DNA from: Acidobacteriota bacterium
Lineage (GTDB): Bacteria; Acidobacteriota; Terriglobia; Terriglobales; Acidobacteriaceae
Reading direction: 5' to 3'
Length of the DNA: 6,717 nt
Assembly (NCBI GenBank): GCA_003225595.1
Contig: QIAR01000035.1
Location: 1-6,717, forward strand
Shown here: positions 1-5,484 of the stretch, piece after piece
How positions within the stretch are numbered: the first letter of the stretch is position 1
Layout of the letters: every line of letters begins with the position of its first letter
The notes under the pieces: generated by a model
Told to the model about the DNA's origin: nothing
Database searches by the model: none
What the model saw: only the letters and a program-made list of their open reading frames with translations
Program-made: the position numbers and the translations under genes

Positions 1-1216
1 GTTTAAGCCCCAGCTCGCGTCCGCTACAGTCAAACCACTCTTGCAGAGTGTGGGCTCCTCCACCCGAGCCGCCGCCGCCGATGGCGATGGCTTCGCGGCC
101 GAGTGACAGAGGGATATTGGCGTCGGTAGAGGCACGCTGGACTTGCGCCACATTCCCCAGTTGCGCGTCCACTGCGCGGATCACTTGCAGAATGCGGGCG
201 TTCGATTCCAGATCCCCCGCGGGACGATTCCCGATGGTCACAAATTCACAATTCACGCGCGAGGGCCGGCGGGAAGAGGACCGCACCTCCGCCGCGCGGG
301 TTTCCTCCTCGATAGCGTGGTCCAGCGCGGCTCGCAAAGCGCGCTCTACACGCTCCATCTCAGCCGTGGAGGTAGAGCGGATGTCCACTCGCATACTCGC
401 CGACTCGGGTATGGAATTCACCGAGGTTCCGCCGCGGATCACGCCGATATTGAAAGTAGTCTTCGGCGTCGCGGGCACTTGCGTCTGGGTAAACGCCTGG
501 ATGGCGCGCGCGAGCACGACAATGGGATTGGGCGTGCCGAAATCGCTCCACGAGTGTCCGCCCGGGCCGCGCACGATCACTTCAAAGCGGCGGCTGCCGA
601 GTGCTTGCGCGACGGTCGTGTCTGCGCCGGCTCCATCCAGCACCAGGCTGTAGGCGATCGAGTCTTTCCAACGAGGGACAGAAAAGATGTAACGCATGCC
701 GCGCAGGTCGCCTTCACCCTCTTCGCCGACGTTGCCAATAAAGACGAAAGGCAGAGCATGCCGAAGCCGAACGGGCCGCAAAACTGCAGCAATAGCCAGC
801 ATAGCCGCTACGCCCGCACCGTTATCGGAAACGCCCGGACCGTAGAGGCGGCTTCCCTGCTGTCGGATGTTCAGTGGCGTGCCGGCGGGAAAGACCGTGT
901 CAATGTGCGCACTAAGCGCAACGTAGCTTCGGCCGAAACCGGGATGAAATCCGAACACATTGCCCACGTCGTCGCTGTGAACGTCATCGAGACCTATTTC
1001 CCGGAAGCGTTCGGCCAGCCACGCTCCTCGCGCCGCTTCCCCGAATGGAGGCGCCGGGATGCGCGCCATCTCCAGCTGCCAATGCGCCAGTTGCGGTTCT
1101 TGCGCGCGGAACCAGTTAGAGGCGGAGTGGAATTCGGGCGAGGCCGATAAGCGGGCGATCTCCTGCTGGATGTCAGGGAAAAGGTCCGAAACTTCCGCGC
1201 GTGGGGTGAGGGCCAT
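1..1216 (-). CDS. M20-family metallopeptidase / amidohydrolase, C-terminus cut by the window edge
   Basis: Reading the minus strand from the ATG at 1216 gives an open frame of 405 codons that leaves the left edge without a stop. The protein has the full set of M20 di-zinc ligands: SAHIDTVF (His104, Asp106), the bridging Asp131 in GVSDNGAG, the catalytic/metal pair Glu165-Glu166 in GNVGEEGEG, Asp194 in LVLDGAG, and the last ligand His389 in GGAHTLQEW. The dimerisation (lid) domain has the usual GGHSW (His221). The motifs IGNRPAG (328-334) and STDAN (363-367) resemble a PepT/ArgE-like clade of M20 peptidases. Family members are zinc-dependent exopeptidases or deacylases, usually cytoplasmic; the exact substrate (small peptide or N-acyl amino acid) cannot be read from sequence. 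Since His389 is present, probably only a few tens of residues are missing. An in-frame ATG ten codons upstream (1246) is an alternative start; neither has a clear Shine-Dalgarno, and I prefer 1216 because the extra codons are AT-rich and unlike the gene. Confidence 0.92.
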   Translation of the reverse strand, partial: MALTPRAEVSDLFPDIQQEIARLSASPEFHSASNWFRAQEPQLAHWQLEMARIPAPPFGEAARGAWLAERFREIGLDDVHSDDVGNVFGFHPGFGRSYVALSAHIDTVFPAGTPLNIRQQGSRLYGPGVSDNGAGVAAMLAIAAVLRPVRLRHALPFVFIGNVGEEGEGDLRGMRYIFSVPRWKDSIAYSLVLDGAGADTTVAQALGSRRFEVIVRGPGGHSWSDFGTPNPIVVLARAIQAFTQTQVPATPKTTFNIGVIRGGTSVNSIPESASMRVDIRSTSTAEMERVERALRAALDHAIEEETRAAEVRSSSRRPSRVNCEFVTIGNRPAGDLESNARILQVIRAVDAQLGNVAQVQRASTDANIPLSLGREAIAIGGGGSGGGAHTLQEWFDCSGRELGLK

Positions 1217-1353
1217 GATCGGAACTAAATAAGAATGATTGGTCATATTACAACGCGAAGGAAGAAGTTGGGATTGTGTTTGGTGCGATCGGCAATTGAG
1301 GAGGACAGTAATAGTTACTTGGCCCTTGGATATTTCGGCTGCCTGGGCCTTAC

Positions 1354-2625
1354 CTAATCCGATGTTGTCTGTCCTGCGGGCTGTACGCACTCCAGAATTT
1401 CCGCTTCCCTCAGGGTGTGGTCGGATGCTTTGGCGCGCTTGTAGATGCGCTCGACAATTTCTTCAGAAGGCGGAATCCCGTGGCGCTCCAGCCAGAAGAG
1501 CACGTTGGACTTGCCGCTCATGGGGCCAATATCAATCACCTGCTCCAGACCAAACACGTGCGAGGGCACACCGGAGTAGACGGCATTGGCCAGTTCGATG
1601 TCGTTCTTCTTATAGGCCTTGATGACGGCGGCTGCGTGTACGCCAGTCGCAGTGCGGAACGCATCTTCCCCCACTACTGGATAGTTTGGCGGGATCGGCA
1701 CACCAGTGGCGCGCGATACGGTCAAGCAATAATCTTTAAGCTTCGTGAGATCCTGCTCGGCCCAGGGCGCAATGCCCATGAGCTTCAAGTTCACGAGCAT
1801 CTGGTCCATCTGGGTGTTGCCCACGCGCTCGCCGATTCCCAGAGCGCAGGCGTGAACACAATCGGCGCCAGCCATGAGCGCCGCCATGGAATTTGCAATT
1901 GCGAGTCCGCGATCGCAGTGCCCGTGCCAATCCACACGGACCTTCTCGCCTGAAGGTTTTACCACCTCGTCCATAATAAAGCGCACCAGAGAAAAGGCGC
2001 CCATGGGCGTGGCGTGTCCGGCGGTATCACAGATGACGATGGCGCTCGCGCCGCAATTAATCGCGGTGGAATAGAGCCGCTTCACCGTCTCGGGGTCGCA
2101 GCGCGAAGTGTCCTCGGTGACATACATCACCTCAAGCCCCAGCGAAACGGCATACTTAACGGCCTTCTCCGTGGTCTGCAGCAGGAATTCGTCGGTCCAA
2201 CCCTCCGTGTAGCGGCGGATCGGACTGGATCCGAGAAAAGCAGCAACCTCGATGCGCAGGCCGGTTTTTTGCACGATTTCGGCAATCGGCCGAATGTCAT
2301 TCTCGTGCGTGCGGGCAGCGCAGTTGGCCTGGATCTTCATCTTTTGATTCACGATCTCACGCGCCAACGCCGTCACGTGTTCCACTGCTCTCGGGCCTGC
2401 GCCGGGTAGGCCGAGGTCGAGTGAGTTGATGCCCAGCGCTTCCATGAGATGAAGGACTTCGATTTTTCCCTGGATCGATGGATCACGGACCGATGGGGAC
2501 TGCAAGCCGTCACGCAGAGTTTCGTCGTTAAGCAGGACGGGACCTGCGGGCCGCAGTGACGCGGGATGGATGCGATTCCAGTCGTAGATGAGTTCGGAAG
2601 GTTTCACAGATTCAACTCGAAGCAT
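1354..2625 (-). CDS. DRE-TIM metallolyase: 2-isopropylmalate/homocitrate synthase-like acyltransferase without regulatory domain
   Basis: This 423-aa protein is a HMGL-like TIM barrel that would condense an acyl-CoA with a 2-oxo acid. The signature DETLRDGLQSP is at 34-44 (Arg38 and Asp39 for catalysis and metal binding). The metal-binding HxH is at 234-236 in HGHCDRG, and the glycine-rich GIGERVGN at 263-270 is the second LeuA/HCS family signature. A post-barrel segment (about 290-415) includes GVHAAAVIKA, corresponding to the GIH subdomain of LeuA and homocitrate synthases. The length is well short of a typical LeuA of roughly 510-550 aa, and no C-terminal allosteric LeuA dimer domain is present. 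Two signature positions are atypical: RDGLQ instead of the usual RDGEQ, and HGHCDRG instead of HCHNDLG. The substrate could therefore be 2-oxoisovalerate (leucine), pyruvate (citramalate), 2-oxoglutarate (homocitrate) or oxaloacetate (Re-citrate); I cannot choose. No leuB, leuC or leuD lies alongside. No Shine-Dalgarno is obvious before the ATG. Confidence 0.9.
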   Translation of the reverse strand: MLRVESVKPSELIYDWNRIHPASLRPAGPVLLNDETLRDGLQSPSVRDPSIQGKIEVLHLMEALGINSLDLGLPGAGPRAVEHVTALAREIVNQKMKIQANCAARTHENDIRPIAEIVQKTGLRIEVAAFLGSSPIRRYTEGWTDEFLLQTTEKAVKYAVSLGLEVMYVTEDTSRCDPETVKRLYSTAINCGASAIVICDTAGHATPMGAFSLVRFIMDEVVKPSGEKVRVDWHGHCDRGLAIANSMAALMAGADCVHACALGIGERVGNTQMDQMLVNLKLMGIAPWAEQDLTKLKDYCLTVSRATGVPIPPNYPVVGEDAFRTATGVHAAAVIKAYKKNDIELANAVYSGVPSHVFGLEQVIDIGPMSGKSNVLFWLERHGIPPSEEIVERIYKRAKASDHTLREAEILECVQPAGQTTSD

Positions 2626-2674
2626 GTTACAGATTGGGAAAGGGCATGGTTTTCACAATTTGCGAATTCTGGTT

Positions 2675-2826
2675 TGTAGTGTCTCGCAACTTCGGGGCAT
2701 AAGTCCGGCGCTGTCATCTTGAGCGAAGCGAAGGATCCATGCACTCAATTGCATAGATCCTTCGCGGCCTAGAGGCCACTCAGGATGACAGCTCCGAGAT
2801 ATGACGCGAATTAACGGGACACTACA
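2675..2826. repeat. MITE-like palindromic repeat with terminal inverted repeats and a central hairpin
   Basis: The outer ends are a perfect 9-bp inverted pair, TGTAGTGTC (2675-2683) and GACACTACA (2818-2826). Inside lies a second long arm: GCTGTCATCTTGAG (2710-2723) pairs with CTCAGGATGACAGC (2779-2792) with one G-T type mismatch. The innermost arms are CGAAGGATC (2729-2737) with GATCCTTCG (2756-2764), then ATGC (2739-2742) with GCAT (2751-2754), closing on an 8-nt loop. The right arm carries an extra GGCC..GGCC mini-stem (2766-2777) that would bulge out. The whole is about 152 bp with no coding potential. From general knowledge, the 'gagcgaagcgaaggatc' core recurs as a dispersed repeat in acidobacterial and related soil genomes; copy number here cannot be seen. 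No convincing target-site duplication flanks it. Confidence 0.7.
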
Positions 2827-2862
2827 CTAGAGCCCTCATTAATTGAAACAACTTATCGCGGG

Positions 2863-2943
2863 TAAACCACGAAGGTACACGAAGTTACACGAAGGTCACC
2901 TATTACGGTTTCCTCTTATTCCGTCGTGTTGCTTCGTGGTTAA
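2863..2943. repeat. Imperfect inverted repeat built from short 'cacgaag' units
   Basis: The left arm AACCACGAAG (2865-2874) is the exact reverse complement of CTTCGTGGTT (2932-2941). The left half repeats a roughly 10-nt unit three times (CACGAAGGTA, CACGAAGTTA, CACGAAGGTC, 2868-2897), and the right half carries complementary units (TCGTGTTGCTTCGTGG), so the whole 81 nt can fold into an imperfect hairpin with an AT-rich loop. It lies between the MITE-like element and the 3' end of the small zinc-ribbon gene, so it falls just after that gene's stop and could act as an mRNA 3' structure. It has no T-tract, so it is not a classical intrinsic terminator. Confidence 0.6.
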
Positions 2944-2982
2944 ATTCGGACGCTACCCCTCTCTCGCGCTACGCGAATTGCC

Positions 2983-3324
2983 CTATTTCCCTTCCTTCGG
3001 CGGGAGCGTCAGCCCGAATACCGAAATCTGGCCCTCTCCGGCGACGTTCATGCGCACGTCGTCAGAATTGGGCAAATAAAGCGTTTTGCAATGTTCGCAG
3101 CGGTACACTTCAGCATTGGGACCCCAGGCTTTTTCCACGTCCCCACACTCCTGCTCGAGAACGTCGGCCATATAGAACCAGCGCTTTAGATGGCCGCCAC
3201 AGAATTTTCCCTTGGCGTTTTTTTCATTGCAAGCACGCTGCCCCACCTTCTTGATCTTTACTTTGTGATGGGGAAGCTGAGGAGGAGTCTGTGTACCGGA
3301 ACTGACAGTTTCGCTTGTGGCCAA
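2983..3324 (-). CDS. Small conserved-type hypothetical protein with putative zinc ribbon (113 aa), TTG start
   Basis: I do not recognise a named family. The 113-aa protein begins with a Ser/Thr/Gln/Pro-rich tail (1-20) and a basic patch (KVKIKKVGQR, 21-30). A possible split zinc-binding core follows: Cys32 and Cys42 (C-x9-C, in ACNEKNAKGKFCGGH) with Cys76 and Cys79 (CEHC); Cys60 and His45 are further candidates. The spacing resembles a small zinc ribbon that clamps nucleic acid or protein. The tail ends in a short hydrophobic stretch (ISVFGLTLPP). The start is TTG: it has a GAGGG Shine-Dalgarno (3334-3338) nine nt upstream, and the only internal Met is residue 52, which would remove the first cysteine pair. 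There is no signal peptide or membrane segment, so it is probably cytoplasmic. It sits 158 nt after the aldehyde dehydrogenase on the same strand, with no functional link evident. Confidence 0.75.
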   Translation of the reverse strand: MATSETVSSGTQTPPQLPHHKVKIKKVGQRACNEKNAKGKFCGGHLKRWFYMADVLEQECGDVEKAWGPNAEVYRCEHCKTLYLPNSDDVRMNVAGEGQISVFGLTLPPKEGK

Positions 3325-3333
3325 AGAATTTTA

Positions 3334-3338
3334 CCCTC
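3334..3338 (-). promoter_or_regulatory. Shine-Dalgarno GAGGG deciding the TTG start of the 113-aa protein
   Basis: On the minus strand GAGGG lies 9 nt before the TTG at 3324. No in-frame ATG or GTG in the first 50 codons has a comparable site, so this motif is the main support for the non-ATG start. Confidence 0.55.
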
Positions 3339-3343
3339 GTAGG

Positions 3344-3360
3344 CGCGGCCCTGGGCCGCG
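3344..3360. repeat. Perfect 17-nt GC palindrome upstream of the 113-aa gene
   Basis: The sequence CGCGGCCCTGGGCCGCG is perfectly symmetrical around its central T (8 bp each side; as RNA, a 7-bp stem with a 3-nt loop). It lies between the aldehyde dehydrogenase stop (3483) and the Shine-Dalgarno of the 113-aa gene, in the 5' leader of that gene. It could be an operator or an mRNA hairpin. There is no T-run after it on either strand, so I do not call it a terminator. Confidence 0.5.
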
Positions 3361-3482
3361 GGATTGGGCTCGAACAGCTTCATTCTACTCGAAGGGTTTT
3401 GCGCGTACCAGACACTGGGCAAGGAACAGACAGGTATAACCCCTCACTGTCGGAGCACCGCCCCGCAGATGACAACCCAGAG

Positions 3483-5054
3483 CTACAGCTTTCCCTTAGT
3501 CACTATTCCCGCTGACCGCAGCGCACCACGCATCCTCGCACCCAGGCCGCGGGCGAACATTAAATCCAGAAATCCTTCCATTTGCCGGCTGAACGACTCA
3601 CCGTAGCCGTACCACCAGACTTTCTTCATGCCGGGCAGACGGTCGGAATCCAGGTACTTGATGCGGACCATTTCTTCCAGGCCCAAGCGCCCGTGAGTGC
3701 GGCCCAGGCCGCTCGACTTCACGCCTCCGTGCGGGGCCTCGCTGATGCCGAAGCAGGAGACCGCGTCGTTCACCATTACCGAGCCGGCGGTAATGCGTCT
3801 GGCCAAGGCTTCACCGCGAGCCTTGTCACGTGTCCAGACACTCGCGGCGAGTCCGTATTCGGAATCGTTAGCGAGGCGAATGGCTTCATCGTCGCTCTCG
3901 AACTGCATGATTGGCAGCACAGGCCCAAAAGTTTCTTCGCGCATGATGCGCATTTCGTGTGTGACGTCAGCGACCACAGTGGGAGCGTAGAAATTCGGCC
4001 CTAGTCCCGGCAGCCGCGACCCACCGACCAGCACGCGCGCACCACGGGCCCGCGCATCTTCCACGTGTGATTCGGCTATGCGCAACTGCCGTTCGTGGAT
4101 CATTGGCCCGACATCACTTTCGGCATCGAGCCCATTGCCCACGCGCAACCGTTTCGTTTTCGTGACGCACGCTTTGATGAAGCGGTCGTAGGGGCTGCGA
4201 TGAACATAGCAGCGCTCCACCGACAAACAGGCTTGGCCAGCATTAGCAAACGCGCCCCAGACCGCGCCACTCGAGGCAGTCTCGATGTCAGCGTCGTCGA
4301 GGACTAACATGGGATCCTTTCCGCCTAATTCGAGGACGATCGGCAGCAGGCGGGCCGCAGCGATCTGCGCTACCCGTTTGCCAGTGGCCACGCTCCCGGT
4401 GAAAATCAGTTTATCGATTTCGGAGTTGATGATTGCCGCGCCAGTAGCCCCATCGCCGACAAGAACCTGGAAAACATTTTTCGGCACACCCGCCGCCTGC
4501 AGAAGCGAGGCTAACTCCAGTGCGACCAGCGACGTGAACTCGGAAGGTTTGAGCACGACAGCATTTCCGGTCACCAGCGCCGCCAGAGTTTCGACTGCCG
4601 GAATCGAAAACGGGTAATTCCACGGTGAGATCACGCCGATCACACCATATGGCTCGCGCAGAATGCGTCCTGCTTTGGTCTTCATCGCAAGGTTGCGATG
4701 CGGCACCGGTTCGTCGCGCAGGAAACTGTAAGCGTTCTCGATACAGAAGCGCGCAGCATCCAAGACGACGAGAACTTCCGTGAGTAGGGCTTCCACGTAG
4801 GGCTTGCCGGCTTCCCGCGTGATCAAACGGGCGATGTCGGACTTCTTCTTATGCAACAGATTCTGGAATTCGTGCAGAGTGGCGACACGCCTCCGCGCCC
4901 CCAGTTCACTCCACTTCGGCTGGGCTGCACGGGCCCGCGCAACCGCAGCCTGCACTTCCGCTTCGCTCGCGCATTCGAATTCGCGCAGAGTCTCACCGGT
5001 GGAGGGGTTGGTGGAAGCCACTTTGCGGGCGGCGATCTGGAGGTCAGTGGCCAT
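3483..5054 (-). CDS. NAD(P)-dependent aldehyde dehydrogenase (523 aa)
   Basis: This is a full-length ALDH-superfamily enzyme oxidising an aldehyde to its acid with NAD(P)+. Numbering from the ATG at 5054: the Rossmann cofactor domain has SPWNYPF (143-149, with oxyanion-hole Asn146), LKPSE with Lys169, and FTGSVATG (218-225). The general base Glu242 is in LELGGKDP, the catalytic thiol Cys276 is in GQACLS, and EETFGPV with Glu374 and Phe376 binds the nicotinamide ribose. HGGVKSSGLGR near 442-452 is the usual C-terminal motif. After about residue 470 there is a roughly 50-residue basic, aromatic-rich tail (WWYGYGESF onward) beyond the usual core; it may be an amphipathic membrane-association helix. 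The physiological substrate cannot be assigned. The frame is open to an ATG at 5093, but the 13 extra codons partly come from the first copy of the 98-bp repeat, so I place the start at MATDLQ (5054). Neither start has a good Shine-Dalgarno. Confidence 0.93.
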   Translation of the reverse strand: MATDLQIAARKVASTNPSTGETLREFECASEAEVQAAVARARAAQPKWSELGARRRVATLHEFQNLLHKKKSDIARLITREAGKPYVEALLTEVLVVLDAARFCIENAYSFLRDEPVPHRNLAMKTKAGRILREPYGVIGVISPWNYPFSIPAVETLAALVTGNAVVLKPSEFTSLVALELASLLQAAGVPKNVFQVLVGDGATGAAIINSEIDKLIFTGSVATGKRVAQIAAARLLPIVLELGGKDPMLVLDDADIETASSGAVWGAFANAGQACLSVERCYVHRSPYDRFIKACVTKTKRLRVGNGLDAESDVGPMIHERQLRIAESHVEDARARGARVLVGGSRLPGLGPNFYAPTVVADVTHEMRIMREETFGPVLPIMQFESDDEAIRLANDSEYGLAASVWTRDKARGEALARRITAGSVMVNDAVSCFGISEAPHGGVKSSGLGRTHGRLGLEEMVRIKYLDSDRLPGMKKVWWYGYGESFSRQMEGFLDLMFARGLGARMRGALRSAGIVTKGKL

Positions 5055-5079
5055 CGGGATCAGTCTAGAACAGCTTGGT

Positions 5080-5375
5080 GTCGGAAGAAACATTAACCGC
5101 CGAGATCGCAGAGGACGTCGAGGAAACCGGGGCTATTCGGGTAGGTAGGGTAGGGCCGACTAGCCGGAGGTCATAGCGTCGGAAGAAACATTAACCGCCG
5201 AGATCGCAGTGGACGCCGAGGAAACCGGGCTCTTCGGGTAGGCAAAGGGTAGTCCGAGTGGCCAGAGGTCATAGCGTCGGAAGAAACATTTAACCGCCGA
5301 GATCGCAGTGGACGCCGAGGAAACCGGGCTCTTCGGGTAGGCTAGGGGTAGTGCAGACTCGGCAGAGGCCATCAG
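5080..5375. repeat. Three tandem copies of a ~98-bp repeat
   Basis: Copies run 5080-5177 (98 nt), 5178-5275 (98 nt) and 5276-5375 (100 nt, with one extra T in its 'catttaacc'). Each starts GTCGGAAGAAACATT and contains GCCGAGATCGCAG. The first ~65 nt of each are nearly identical; the last ~33 nt drift. Inside each unit there is a 9-nt sub-period: in copy 2, CGCCGAGAT (5196), then CGCAGTGGA (5205), then CGCCGAGGA (5214). The array lies in the leader of the aldehyde dehydrogenase gene and covers the alternative ATG at 5093. The unit length of 98 is not a multiple of three and the frames through it are not conserved between copies, so it is non-coding. Confidence 0.88.
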
Positions 5376-5384
5376 TCGCCGGTT

Positions 5385-5404
5385 CGCGGGCGAGGGCGCC
5401 CGCG
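5385..5404. repeat. GC-rich 8-bp stem, 4-nt loop hairpin between the two tandem arrays
   Basis: CGCGGGCG (5385-5392) and CGCCCGCG (5397-5404) are perfect reverse complements around the loop AGGG. The hairpin is about 80 nt beyond the truA stop on the transcribed strand and separates the 16-17-bp array from the 98-bp array. It could slow or stop transcription from truA into the aldehyde dehydrogenase gene, but no T-tract follows it in either direction, so a terminator role is only a possibility. Confidence 0.5.
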
Positions 5405-5484
5405 CCACACGAGCACTGTGCCACACGAGCACTGCGCCACACGAGCACTCGCGCCACACGAGCACTCGCGCCACACGAGCACTC
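5404..5484. repeat. Five tandem copies of a 16-17-bp unit abutting the truA stop codon
   Basis: Units start at 5404, 5420, 5436, 5453 and 5470. The common core is GCCACACGAGCACT, followed by GT, GC, CGC and CGC; the last unit ends CTC. The last copy overlaps the truA stop codon (5483-5485). The copies are almost perfect, which suggests recent expansion by slippage or unequal recombination. There are no unique spacers between units, so this is not a CRISPR array. Confidence 0.88.

Noticed and set aside
143..1150. Long plus-strand frame (335 codons) opposite the left-edge gene
   Set aside because: The minus strand encodes an M20 peptidase with all metal ligands in order. The plus frame is its antisense shadow in GC-rich DNA and has no recognisable domain.
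1244..1246. Upstream ATG as start of the M20 peptidase
   Set aside because: It is in frame and possible, but adds ten AT-rich codons without a Shine-Dalgarno. I kept 1216 as the call and noted this one as the alternative.
1321..1349. GGCCC..GGGCC pair just after the LeuA-like stop as an intrinsic terminator
   Set aside because: The stem is only 5 bp with a loop of about 19 nt and no T-tract follows on the minus strand.
2843..3079. 78-codon plus-strand frame in the repeat-bearing spacer
   Set aside because: It runs through the cacgaag palindrome and then antisense to the 113-aa gene, with no ribosome site or domain.
5404..5484. Possible CRISPR array
   Set aside because: Units of 16-17 nt follow directly with no unique spacers, and no cas genes are present. 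It is a plain tandem repeat.
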